The notes under the pieces are model-generated. The model did not search any database. It was not told the DNA's origin and saw only the letters and a list, made by a program, of their open reading frames with translations. This document shows, one piece after another, positions 31,309-43,482 of a stretch of DNA of 64,000 nt. The stretch comes from Stachybotrys elegans (lineage: Eukaryota; Ascomycota; Sordariomycetes; Hypocreales; Stachybotryaceae), in NCBI GenBank assembly GCA_020746835.1, contig JAGPNK010000017.1:682001-746000 (forward strand), given 5' to 3'. Position 1 is the stretch's first letter. Each line of letters begins with the position of its first letter. A program made the translations under genes and the position numbers.

Positions 31309-34300
31309 ATGGACGGAATTTTTGGAGCTAAAAAATCCCATCCGATAGGGATGGATCCACGCGCCTCCAACAGCCACATCAGCGCCAGCGCCCGTCCTAA
31401 CGCCTCTGCTAGCTTCTTTCCAGGTCCAGATACCAGCGCCAGCACCAGCACCAGCGCCAACAACTCCCGGCCCCGGACCAGAACTCCTCTTTCTGCTGCT
31501 GCTTCTTCTTCTTCAGCCTCAGCCTCAGCTAGCATCCATCAGCGTTCGTCCGTTGCATCGCCTCGCCTGCTTCCTCCTTCTGCTCGCCGTGCTTCTGAGT
31601 CTGCGTCTGCGTCTGCGTCTCCATCTACATCTGCATCTATACCTACCATCCCTGTCAGTGCGCCGGGTCCTTTCCCCGGTTCAGGTATCGCGTCGACCGC
31701 AAACGCTGCTGGAAACGCAAACTTCTCCCTCGCGCCCAACCCCAACTCCTATGCCGCTGCTTCTGCCTCTGCTTCTGTCTCGCCCGCCGCGCACCATCGC
31801 CGCCCGTCCGACATTTCCTTCTTCTCGTCCGTAGCGCGCAACTACACACACCCTCATCCGCACCCACACTCGCACGCGCGCACCCAGAGCGCTTCGTCGC
31901 TGCCCTCGGCTAGGGATTTCAGCCACACGATGCCGCCTCCGACCTCACCGCCGCAACCGGTCCATCAACAGCACCACCCACAGCAGCAGCAGCCGCAGCA
32001 ACCACATCCGCAGCAGCCCCATGGCATGATGGCGCCATACGGCCCTCCTCCGCCTCGCGCGCCCCCTGTTGCCGTCGGCCCCCCGAGCTCCTTTCCCTCC
32101 TCCAGGGAGCTCCCGGCCCTGAGCTCCTTTTCCGCGCCGCCGCGCTCGGGCAGCACCGGCTCTAGCTCCATGTCCATCTCAGCCATGCTCCTCGGCGGCC
32201 CTCTACCTCCCTCTGCGCGCGAACCGCAGCCGCCTCCCCCTGCTCCTCAGCATTATCCTCAACACTCATCAGCGCCTGGGCCCGGCTCGAGCTATGCATC
32301 GCCCGTCCAAGCTTCTCCACAGGTCCCGTCCGCCTCTATCGACTACCCGCCCTTTAGAAGACCTCAGACGCCCGACCACCAGAGACCCTACGATCCCCGA
32401 GGCAGCGCTGCCGCATCTCCCCATCAATATCCGACACCCGAAGCACAGCGATATGCCACTCCCGGGGCCTACCACTCTCGACATCCCTCTGCGTCCGCCG
32501 ACCCGGGTCGCGAGCCAGGCCGATCGTCCGTCGCACCCCCTCCGAGACCTAGCAGCCAACCCAAGCCATACTCGAGTCTCCCTCCACGGTCTATGGAGCC
32601 TGGAAGGGGCCCTCCGCCTGAGGATCCCTACGGTCGGCCACCATCGGGCATGGGGTACGACCCAGAGCGTGCCGGCTTGAGACCCTACCCCTACGACGAT
32701 CGATACAGACTGGAAAGGGATAGGCAAGGCGAGATGGATCGTGAGCGGGAAAGGAGAGAGCGCGCCTACTCTGGTAGTGACCCAGGGCGGCATCATCTTC
32801 CTCACCACGACATGGGCCCGCGAGAACCACCAAGAAACCAGCCTCCCTACAACCAGCCCCTCGACCGCCGCGACCGCCGCGACCCGCGAGATCAACATTG
32901 GAATCGCCCGCCCTCCGACCCCAGCTATCGAGCGCCCATGGATCACCGCCCTCCCGAATACCCTCCCACCTCTGCCCCGTATCTGCCTCATGGCCCTGGC
33001 TACCAGACTGCACCTGCTGAGCGCTACCCGGGTCCTCCCCATCAGCCGATGCCACCTAATCCTCAACCGTACGATCCAACAGGTCAGATGGGACCGCAAG
33101 CAAAGCCCCCCCACCGGCCTCGTGCTGAAGAAATACCACCTCCATCCATCGCCTACAGCGGCCCGCAAGTATTCGATCCTGCTCGGAACCGGAACGGCGA
33201 GGACCAGTCAGCTCAGACTGTCCTCCAGCGCAACAACCACCTGGCCGTGCATGATATCAACCGGAAAGGACGAATTTCACCTCTCCCGCAGGCGGTGCAA
33301 GGTGTACAGCTGCAGCAGCCCGGACCGGCAGCGGAGCCAGGCATCAAGAGTGAGTTTGGTCGCATGTTCGCTGGAATTGGTAGCGGCGTGAGCGCTATCG
33401 GCGTGTCAAGCCCCATCACTTCCAGCGCATCCATGGCGTTCCCCAACACCTCCCTGAGCAAACGGGAAGAAGGTGAAGGTACGGCGCAGGAGTCAGGCCC
33501 GGATACTGGCAAACCTGGAAAAGGACGGAGGCGCAAGCTCAAGGATGACGATGGCAAGGGTGATGATGACAGCTCAGGAAGGGCCACTCCGAGTGGACGG
33601 ACGAAACGCGCCAAAGGACACCAACATCACCATCACCAGTACGTCTTGTCATGCACCTTGTCATCAGTGAGTCGCTAACTTGTTTACAGTCACCACCACC
33701 ATCACCACCACCACCCTCCTCCGGAGACCAGTGCCTCTCCCGCCGGACTCGCACCGTTCAAGAACATCAAGAATGGGACACCGCTGCCCTCGCCTACCGA
33801 CAAGACTGTGCCGATGGCTCATCACCACCATCACCACGGCCCCAGATCGAACCCGCCGCAGCCATCCAAAGCGTCCGCTCCCAGTCCCACTACGATCATC
33901 CCCCCAAAGACAAAGACAGTTGTATCATCCAAGCTGGCCATCGACTCGGTATCGCACAAGCCTCGCACTCACCTAGGAGATTTCATCTACGAGCCTGGAT
34001 TGAGATCCAGCCGCCTTGTACCCAACACTCCCAGCCAGCGCGGATTCTCCTCCAATCCCAAGCCCCTTCCCTGGGATGTCATCAAAGGTAACGAGAACTG
34101 CACCCTGACCGTCAAGGTGCCACGCATCCACCTCTCGCAGACAGCCCGTGAAGAGATCACTGCCAGAGCCTACCTCTGGGGCACCGATGTGTATACCGAC
34201 GACTCGGATGTCGTGGCAGCTTGCATCCACGGCGGGTGGATTAGGGGCGAATGGAACGATAATGTCGACGTGGCCATGCTCGACTTGGATCTGAGCGCCA

Positions 34301-34938
34301 ACGGCAACGAGTCTAAGCGTCGGAAGACTAAGAGTCAGCCCGCTGAGACCGTGGATTCCGAGTCGGAGGGCCTAATCACGTCTCCCCCTGCATCAGGACC
34401 AATGGCTGTGCCTGAGAACCGCGACCTTCAGGTCCATGTTGTCATCCTGCCTCGGCTGGTCAAATACTCTTCGGCAACTAGGTTCGGCATTACCAGCCGC
34501 GAGTTTGGTGGCGAATTTGGCTGCCGACACGTTATTCACGACGGACTGAGCTACATGATCAAGGGCATCCGATGGGTGGAGAATGGAGCGCAGCCGCAGG
34601 CACGACTTCGCGGCAAGGGTCGACGGGAACGAATGCGCAAGGCCATGAAGGAGATTAGCGGAAGCTATGGAAACGTACACGGATCGGACAAGGAGCAGGA
34701 CCTGGGCCGCAACGGGAGGGTGATACCCGGTAATTGGCGCAAGGACCCAGAAGCCACGAGCAACGCCAAGGAGGAAGAAGTCCAGAACGGGGCTTCGAGC
34801 GACGGCGACAAGGAAAACCGCGTCGTGGAGCAGACATCACCGGGCGAGACGGGCAAGGCGACCGAACCGGAACAGGCCAAGGACGTGGAGATGTCGGAAG
34901 CTAATGGCGAAGCCAAGAAGGCGAGCGATGAGCCTTGA
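31309..34938 (+). CDS. RXT3: Rxt3 domain protein, Rpd3L histone deacetylase complex subunit
   Basis: Exons 31309-33638 and 33690-34938 (51-bp intron) give 1192 residues. The first 780 or so are low complexity: Ser/Ala-rich, then Pro/Gln-rich with HPQQ runs, then a Pro/Arg/Asp/Tyr-rich stretch, then two polyhistidine runs. The C-terminal domain is the recognisable part: HLGDFIYEPG, PWDVIKGNENCTLTVKVP, ARAYLWGTDVYTDDSDVVAACIHGGWI split here into the WGTDVYTDDSD core and VVAACIHGG, and later a FGITSREFGGEFGCRHVIHDGLSY segment. The YTDDSD(V/L)VA(A/V)-H signature defines Rxt3, a subunit of the large Rpd3 deacetylase complex that represses transcription. The Met at 31309 is chosen because the upstream frame is a CT-rich leader. 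The tail is acidic and charged. No enzymatic activity is expected. Confidence 0.9.
33624..33836 (+). repeat. CAC/CAT codon runs encoding polyhistidine tracts
   Basis: Runs of CAC and CAT codons lie at about 33624-33638, continue after the intron at 33690-33711, and recur at about 33817-33834. They encode polyhistidine in the Rxt3 protein. The 51-bp intron sits inside the first run, so splicing joins the two halves. Confidence 0.8.
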
Positions 34939-35241
34939 TGGCTCAGTGGTAAAACGGGTACGGGTGGAACGGTATCAGAGTGCTGGAAATTGCTTCTATT
35001 GTAAATGTATTGTATAGCTGGGCAGGGCGACGGAGCGGACATGCGCTAACGACGAATACCCATTTCTCTCTGCATCCATAGCGCTAGTTGTACAGTAAAG
35101 TGATGTCAGGTATATATATGTACATGTGTTGATCATGACTGGATTGTTTGCAGACGTTTGGCTGGAACGTATGGACGCGGCCGTGATGTCCTCTGGTTGT
35201 GCTCGGGTCATTATCAACATGGTGGTTAGAGACGTATGCTT
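34939..35241. other. Intergenic spacer between convergent genes
   Basis: About 300 bases holding the 3' flanks of RXT3 and the SDHAF4 gene. A TA repeat (TATATATATG, about 35112) is visible. No gene. Confidence 0.5.
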
Positions 35242-35631
35242 TCAGAAATCCGTCGCCCTTCCATTGTAGCTCCAGTCGCCGGAGCTGCCCCAGCGCAGAG
35301 GCTCGTTCTTGGGCCCGCCAATCTCGCCCGTCTTGGGGTTCTTGTCGCCTTCGAACTCCGGGGGAGCGCCGCGGAACATGTTGGGGTGCATGAGATCTGC
35401 CTCGGCGGGAGCGGCAGAAGCAGTAGCATCAGAGGAAGCGGCGGCAGGCTTGTCGGCGGCAGAGGGCTGGAAGGCGGGTGCAACGGCGGCGGCGCGCTGG
35501 AGACGCTCGAATTCGGCCTGGTCCTCGGCGGACAGCTTCGGGGGCGCGGGCTGCGGCTTGAAGGAGGAGTAGGAGCGCAGAGTGCGCGGCTGGCGCAGCA
35601 AGGGGAGGAGGGAGCGCGGGACGCGTGCCAT
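35242..35631 (-). CDS. SDH8: Succinate dehydrogenase assembly factor 4 (Sdh8)
   Basis: A single-exon gene of 129 residues. The N-terminus (MARVPRSLLPLLRQPRTLRS) is a typical arginine-rich matrix presequence. The C-terminal 25 residues hold the DUF1674 signature: TGEIGGPKNEPLRWG, DWSYNGRATDF, matching the family pattern of GGP..EP.R(Y/F)GDW...GR..DF. SDHAF4/Sdh8 binds the flavinated Sdh1 subunit in the mitochondrial matrix and protects it until it joins complex II. The longer in-frame start at 35769 is rejected because its hydrophobic leader would hide the presequence. Its start lies only 207 bp from the polyketide synthase stop codon, marking the left border of the cluster. Confidence 0.93.
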   Translation of the reverse strand: MARVPRSLLPLLRQPRTLRSYSSFKPQPAPPKLSAEDQAEFERLQRAAAVAPAFQPSAADKPAAASSDATASAAPAEADLMHPNMFRGAPPEFEGDKNPKTGEIGGPKNEPLRWGSSGDWSYNGRATDF

Positions 35632-35838
35632 TTTTCTCTCTGTTGGTGATTGAACCAAAGATCTAAAGGCGAGTATGTAGTTGTGGCAAAACCAGAGGAC
35701 TACTAGTATAGGGTAGTGTAGAATACGAAGTTTTGGGAGGCGGAAACAAGCCTCGCTATAAGAATACATTTTCCATAACTCTAAGCCTACTTGTAGCTAA
35801 GTGGATCCCGCCCAAAATAAAGTCATTTACAGATCTGT

Positions 35839-38800
35839 CTAAGAATGATGCAATGCGATCAAGCCATCAACAGCCTTCTTGGCCAATGCCCCAAGAGTCC
35901 CTGTAGCAAGCATCTCAAGCACGCTGATATCGAAGCCAAATGCCGCCTTCCACCATGCCTTGACCTCGATGGCGACAAGCGAATCCATGCCCAGCTCGAC
36001 CAGGGACCCCGATATGTTGACGTCGTCGTTTGGCTTCAGTAGCAGAGCCAGGAGCTTGGCGCCGATTCCATGGGCGACTGTGGCAATCGCGGAAGCATCG
36101 TTGAGCAATGCCGCGTTGTCCTTGGCGGAACGCAGGAATGCAGCAAACTCATCCTCGTCCTTGCCTGCGCTTGGACTCGAGCCCGAGCAGTGGTATACGG
36201 CCATGCGGACGTCCTTGCGGCTGCGCGAACTGCTGGCTGGGTCACTGAGCGGCACGGTGGGTGCGACACCAAGCAGGAAAGTGTTGCCTTGAACAATAGC
36301 GTCGTCCCTCGCGTCCAGAGTCCTGCTCGCCGACATGGCTAGCGGGAGAGAATCGAAGAGTTCCCTCTCGCTGACTGATCTCCATCCGGTCCCCTTCATC
36401 TTGTTCAGGAGCTCCTCGTTGTCGAACAGGTATCCGGCGCCTTCCATAGCGCCTATGTCTATGGCGCTGCAAGGCAGTCCCTGGCCTTGGCGGAACTGGA
36501 CAAAGGCATCTAGGAAAGTATTGGCGGCTGCGTAGTTGGCCTGTCCAGGCTGGCCGATGATACCAGACAGCGAGCTGAAGAGCAGGAAGAAGTCGAGCTT
36601 TGCGCTGCGAGACACCGTAGCCTCGTGGAGGACCCAAGTGCCGTCGACCTTGGGGGCTGCACACGTTGCCCAATCATCAAACGTCATGCGATCAAAAGCC
36701 TGGTCTCTCAGAACCATGGTCATGTTGATGACTCCCTTGACGCCGCCTGAGGCCAGCTTCTCGGCAGCATCAAATGCGCTGGAAACCTCGTCGGGGGACG
36801 CCACGCTCCCCTTGACAAGGGCTACTGAGCACCCCATGCTTTCCAACTCGGAGACAAAGTCAGCATCGTGTTCCCCTTGGCCAGCCTTGCGGGAAAGAAA
36901 GACGAAATGCCGGGCTCCATGCTGGGCCATCCAAACCGCCACCGAGCGACCTAGCCCACCCAAGCCGCCAACCACGAGGTAGGCACCATCATGGGCGAGC
37001 TGGAACGGCACTTCGGCATTTTTGGTGTTCGAGCCCAGCAGTAGCTCCCCATTTTCAGGGTCGCGAAGTTGGACGACAAATTTGCCGATATGTGTGCCCT
37101 GCTGCATCGCGCTGAATGCTTCAGGAGCCCGAGATGCCTCAAAGGTGTCGCATATGGGAATCGGTTTGATCTGACCCTGTGAGTGCAGATCCATCATGGT
37201 TCGGAGCAGCTTGGCCGTCGACTTGGGCCTCTCTCGGTCCATCTGATCAATATCGATGCAGGCATACGTCCGGTTGGCGAGGAAAGCACTCATATCCAGC
37301 TTAGCCATGCCCAGGAGATCTCGCTTTCCAACCTCGACCATGGTGCCCCATTCTGCTATGCACCCCCAGGTCGCATGGAGGAGCTCTCCCGACAGCGAGT
37401 TGAGCGCAACGTCGACTCCCCTGCCCATTGTCTCGCGCATGACTCCTTCCACGAAGGAGGTGCTGCGCGAGTCGAAGATATGGGCAGCGGGTATGTTGAA
37501 GTTGCTTTGCAGGTATTCCGACTTTGTCTGGCTGCTGACAGTTACGAATATCTCGGCGCCGACGGATTGCGCAATTTGAATAGCAGCTATGCCTAGCGCA
37601 CCGCATCCGCTATGGATGAGGACAGACTGGCCAGCTTCAAGACGGGCTTTGTTAAGAAGACCGTGGATTGCGGTTGAGTATACCATGGGCATAGTTGCTG
37701 CATTGGCAAAGGGCAACGAGTCCGGGATCTTGACGAACAGATGCTGGTTGGCAACGATGGAGGTGGCCCAACTTGCCCAATGTTGAAGAAGAACACGGTC
37801 GCCGGGCTGAAGACCTTCAACGTTGGACCCGATGCGTCGGACGATTCCTGCACCCTCGTAGCCAAACACGGTGTCGTCGAGCTTGATGATTCCGTTGGCA
37901 ATAAGGATGTCCTGTAGGTTGTCAGATGAGAGCGCGACTAATTGTGAAGCAGCAACATGTACTCACTCGGAAATTGAGACCAACAGCGTGAACTTCCATC
38001 TCCACCTCATCTTCCTCCAGCTCCTCAGCAATGGTAGTTTCTGTCCACTGGAGCGTGTTCAAGCGGCCCGGCTTGCCAAGTCGCATCCTAAACTCCTTCC
38101 CTCCTGCGGTCCTTGCCGCCTCCTCCTTGAGAGAGAAGGGGAAGAAGCGGTTGACTCTAGTAGCACCACGGTTGATGGCATACTCGTAGTCTGGATCGAG
38201 GACCCCGTCTTTTCTTCTTGAGTGGAATCTGGAAAAGACGTCGGCGACAACAGCAGCTGGGAGATTCTCGACGTCGTCCACTTCGCAGGTTGCAAACTCG
38301 ATATCCTTTTCGGAGCGCAAGGTGCGCGAGAGACCAATGACGGGGGCATATGCAGGGTCGGTGCTGCCCGTCTGGCACGTCCGGGTGATCCAGAATATTC
38401 CAGCCCCTTGCGAGAGGTTATTGACGAAAGCCTTGACATCCTCAAACTTCTCTGCGTCAAATGTCTTGCCGAAGAATGGCCCTCCCACGTCCAGCAGAGC
38501 GATGACATCCTGCCCGGGACGGGGGGTGTCCTTGATTGTGCACGTTGAAACTTGGTAGCCGCGCTGCTCGAGCTGCTTTACGAGAAGATCCTCCGCCGAG
38601 GCATTGCTGTCTTGCCCGCGTAGTATAGCTATGGTTCGGCTGCGAGTTGCTGCTTGCTGAGGCCGAGCTACTATGATGGCGTTCATATGGCAACCATTGT
38701 CAGCATCCAGCACAACGTTGTCAGGACTGCTGCCAAACCCTGCCTGTGAAAGCTCGTCGTGCCATCTCTCTGGCGTGACATAGGGCTCCTGGAGCCGATC

Positions 38801-41800
38801 GTCTGTCGCGCCCGCCCACCAGGGAGCAAGCAAGCCGAGAACGAGCTTTGTCCAGGCCAAGTCTGGGACTGGCTCCTGCAGAACCAGCCGTCCATTGGGA
38901 GACAGCAGCTTGTGTATCCGGGACAGACTGCTGGAAAGGCTTGGTGTGCCGTGCAGTACGCCAGCCGCAATCACCACGTCGAATTCGCCCTCTTGGTCGT
39001 CGAACCCCTGCGTATCGAGGCCCTTGCCAATGTCGAGCTGAACAAACTCGATGCCTTGAAAGTCCTTTAGGCGCTCTTTGGCTTTCTCGAGGGCGGTCCC
39101 AGACGGCTGAGCGACGACGTACCGCGAGTACATGACTTGCCCGTCGGCCCGCGTGAGCAGCTTGAGCTTGCTAGCAGCCGAAGAACTGCTCGCGTCGAGC
39201 TCGAGGATCTTTAGCGAGGGCTTGCCGAGGGCCATGCAGCGCAGGAGGGCGTCGGCATCGAAGGCTCTCGTGAATGCTGACAGGCGGCTGAGAGCACTGT
39301 CTACATCCAGGACATCTCGGGCACGACTTGTGCCGGCGATGATGGCGGGGAAGTTTGCCACAACATTGGCGATCAACTCGGAGGCGACAGAGGCCGGCGT
39401 CTGTTTCAAGTCTTGGATAAGACGCTGAAGCTCGACTGTAATGCCATCATCCTTGAGAGACTCGTACCTTGCCGACTCGTAGGACTGTAGCCATGAGAGG
39501 TATTTCGAGAGGCTCTCCGGACAGTCGGTTCCGGTAGTCGCCTGGGCAGCCACGCGCTTCAAGAGGGTAGTGGCCAGGTGTGCCAGCTCATTGAGCTGCT
39601 GGAAATACGCTTCATGTGGATGAGCACCTTTGACCAGGCCCTTGACATCCTCAAAGTCGACGTGTCGCACCCACTCGGACCTGGCAGTGATTGGCATCAC
39701 GGATCGTTCCCGGTCGTCAGTGTTCTCGTCGAGTCGCGACATGCGCATGCCCTCGACGCGGATAACCGCCCTAGACCCTGACGAACACAGTCCATGGCCT
39801 AGGATGCCCTCGTTGGTGGAGTTGACAAGCGCCCTTATGTCAATGTCACCCTCGCCCGGCGGGCACTTCATCATGGTTAAGGAGCTGAAACTTGTCGGGA
39901 GGCATTGGCGGTAGTTTTCGCCCCGGCCACGATGAGCAGCGCATCCCAGGAGCTGCAGATAGGAGTCGAGAATGACGGGATGTACGTGATAGTCAGCTTC
40001 GTCGCCGTGCCAGCTGCTATTGCTGACATGGGCTGTGGCGGTCAATTCATCCACCGTGCTGGCCCTGATATCCTGGAGCGTCGTAAAATGGTAGCCGTAG
40101 TTGAGCCCGCCATTTCGGACAATCTCGTACCACTTGCGGGCGTTGACCCGTCTCTGCGGCAGCCCAGGGCTCCGAGGGGGCTCCGGGATGGAGGCGGTCT
40201 CTGCTCTGACTTCTCCCGAGCAATGCTTGGTCCATGCGTGGCCGTTGTGCGACGAGATGCTGAACTCGAACCATTGGCTGTTCAACGAGTCGGTCAAGCG
40301 CTGGGGACGCAGAGTGGTGATGAGCTCGGTTGGCTTGTTGTCCTCTATCAAAAGGGCTGCGCTGACAAGGACACGACGCAAACTAACGCCATAGGAGATG
40401 CCAGTCATCTGCCGGGCAGCTTCTGCGGCCATTCCGACGTAGCCGGCGAACGGGAAGACGATGTCGTCGTTGACCTTGTGGTCTCCCACCCAGGGAACGC
40501 TGTCCAGGTGGAAGATGTTGCGCCAGATCGGTTCAAGGTCAGAGCTTTCGGGGACTCGGGCACCAAGAAGCGGGTGCTGCTTATGCTCGCGCAAACGCCA
40601 GGCTTTTGTCACCCGGCTTTCGAACCAGTAGCTGCGTGAATGCTTCCAGGGATATGTTGGAAGATCTGGCAAGCATGATCCTGTTGGGACGAGAGCCTTG
40701 GGGTCAAAGGGGATATGCAAGCTGTACAGTTTGCCCAGAGCATTGAGATATGTCTCCATGCTGTCGGTGCGGCGCGTGAGGGCCGAGACGTGTACGGCCG
40801 AGAGTCCCTTCTCCGCAAGAGTCTGCCTTACTGGTCCTGCCAAGGCACCGTGCGGCCCAAGTTCCAGAAACACTGGGTTTGGCACGCCGCCTTCCTGGAT
40901 GATGGCCGTGACGGCAGATTTGAAGAGCACTGCCTGCTCGAGATTCCTCTGCCAGTAACGGGGACCGAGCTGAGCACCAAGCTTTGTGGTGACATTGGAT
41001 GAGAGAAGCCCGCCTGAAACGCTCGAGTAGAAAGGCTTGGTTGGAGCCTGTGCTGTGACGCCCGACTTGACCATGGCATCGAGATACTGCTGTCCTATCT
41101 CGACCATGTGGTGGGAGTGGTAGGCCTTGTCGACCTTGAGCATAGTGGCGAGAACCCCCGAGTCCCTGAGTTTTATGTATGCGACGACTGCCTCGAGCTT
41201 ATCGCTGTCGCCCGAGAGAGTCACGCTCTTGGGCGAGTTGTCACACGCAATGACCACGCCTGGGACGAGGAAGCGCTCGGCGTCTTCCCAGCCCATTCCC
41301 ACAGCAGCCATGGCGCCCTTGCCAGTAGCCAGCTTTGCCATGGCGCCACGGTGGTACGCTATGGCGATGGCCGATTTTGCTGTGATGGCGCCAGCGGCAT
41401 AGGCAGCTGCTATCTCACCGCTCGAGTGGCCTACTACGGCGGCTGGAGTGACGCCCACCGAAGCCAACGAGTCGACCAGTGCGATCTGGATGGCCGTGCA
41501 TAGAGGCTGGGAGAGTTCGGCCTCGTTGATGCGGCTGGTGCGAGCTGGTTTGAGAAGCTCTTCCTCCAGCTTGAAGACGCCGGCAGGTGCCAGCGTAGAG
41601 AGATGGGCATCGAGGGACCGGATGGTGTCCCTGAAGGTCGTGTTCGCCTTGATAAGCTCACGGCCCATCTGTGGCCACTGAGCTCCCTGACCTGTAAACA
41701 CCATGACGAGATTCGGTGTCTGCCCGCCTTTCGGAGGTGGAGTTGGCGCGGCTGCCATGCCCGAAGACTCGGGCGTGGCGACGGCAAAGGAGCGATGAGG

Positions 41801-43482
41801 AAGATGCTCGCGGTGGTTGGCCAGCGTGTAGGCGAGGTCCGAGAGCTTGTTGGGGTTTGCCTCTGCAAACGCCGTGTACTGCTGAGCCATCTTCTTGAGC
41901 GACTCGGGGCTGTTGGCCGAGTATAGAAGCAGTCGGGGCGTGTTGCGGGCCACGCGCTCCGTCTTTTGGTCTTTGAGGCCGGCAGCCTCTCGACGAAGCG
42001 CCTCGACGCCGTAGCTTGCGGCTGACTCGACAATGACGTGTGCGTTGGATCCGCCGATGCCAAACGAGTTGATGCTGACGCGCTCGTGGCGGTCTTTTGG
42101 CCACGGCGTAGGCTCCTGGGGAACAACCAGGCCCTTGTCCCACCTGATCTTGGGGTTCGGAGGCTGGGACTTGATGTTGGGAGGTATCATGCGGTTCTCC
42201 AAGCATAGCACGGCCTTCAAGAGAGAGGTCATGCCCGAGGCGCCCTCAGAGTGGCCAAGATTTCCCTTGACAGACCCGATGAGAACGCCCTTTTCGCCAA
42301 AGACTCTAGCAACCGCCTCGGTTTCCAGGGGGTCACCCGTAGGGGTTCCCGTGCCGTGACACTCGACAAAGCCTGTCTGACAGTAGTCCTTCTCGCTTAT
42401 CCCGGCAACCTGATAGGCTCGACGGATCAGGGCCTCTTGTGCGTCTGCGTTGGGCACGGTGATGCCGTTGGTCTTGCCATCATGGTTCGTCGCGGCACCA
42501 GTAATGACGGCGCGGATGGGGTTGTTGTCTCGGATGGCATCGGCAAGCGGCTTCAACATGAAGGAGACGATGGCTTCCGCGCGTGCATATCCATTGACGT
42601 TTGCAGAGAAGGGCTTGCATGAACCGTCTGGTGACATGACGCCCATGTTTGACATGACCATGGTCAGATCAGGACCCAGAAGGAGGTTGGTTCCGGCTAC
42701 GAGAGCCGACTCGCAGTCGCCCCTCGCAAGGGCTAGACATGCCTCGTTGAGACCTACGAGGGACGCCGAACAAGCCGTTCGGATCGTCATGCTGCAAGTA
42801 CACATCAGCAGGCTGGCCTAGCATTGAAGGCGGGGGGGGGGCGTTCTTACCTGGGCCCCTGAAGGTCCATTTCATAAGACAGGCGATTCGACAAGGCAAA
42901 GTCGGTGACAACGGTGACCTGGTAGCCACCATATCTTTGCCTGTCCGTGTTGAAGAGCTCGTGCCAATCTTGGCCATAGCTGCCAACGTACACACCGATA
43001 TTCTTACCGCGAAAGTCTGTGACGCCAGCGTCATCGAAGGCTTCGCGAGAGACCTCGAGCAAGAGACGGTGTTGAGGATCGACGCGCTCTAGCTCGGCCT
43101 TTGGCATGGAGAAGAAGGACGTGTCCAAGGCCCCGAGGTCCACGGACTCGTCCAGGAAGTAGCCGTGCTTGGACACGATGGTGCCCGGCTTTTTGGGTGT
43201 TGGATCATGGTAGGCCTCGATGTTGTATCTTGTCTCGGGGACGACGCCTCGCGCATCTCCTCCGGCAAGGAGAAAGGGGAACAGACCTTGGGTGTTGTTG
43301 ATGCCACCAGGTAAACGGCAAGACATGCCGCAGATGGCGATGGGAGTGAAGGCGGCACTCGGGGGTGAAGCACCTGTACCGTCATCACTTCCACTTGCCG
43401 GAGTGAGAGGGTTTTCGCACGAGTAGTCGGGCGACAGGTCGCTGTCGGAACGACTGTCGTCGATGATGACTCCTGGGGCCAT
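35839..43482 (-). CDS. Highly reducing type I polyketide synthase
   Basis: Exons 42851-43482, 37967-42791 and 35839-37911 (introns 59 and 55 bp) give 2509 residues. Domains in order: KS (about 50-475; Cys218 in RTACSASL, HGTGT near 355, His near 389 in GHSEGASG); AT (about 570-880; GHSSGEIAAAYAAG near 665); DH (about 945-1250; His982 in GDHKVNDDIVFP, later HPVILDSYLQLL with the Asp); C-methyltransferase region (about 1330-1600); ER (from about 1790; LIHSGCGALGIAA near 1917); KR (VVGGLGGLG near 2129, QANYAAANTF near 2277); ACP with GMDSL serine near 2462. No thioesterase or reductase follows the ACP, so release must come in trans, most likely from the oxoamine synthase at 44552. The methyltransferase SAM motif is degenerate (ELDASSSSA where EIGAGTGG-like is expected), so the chain is probably unmethylated. 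The start at 43482 (MAPGVIIDD) is preferred over 43524. Confidence 0.95.
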
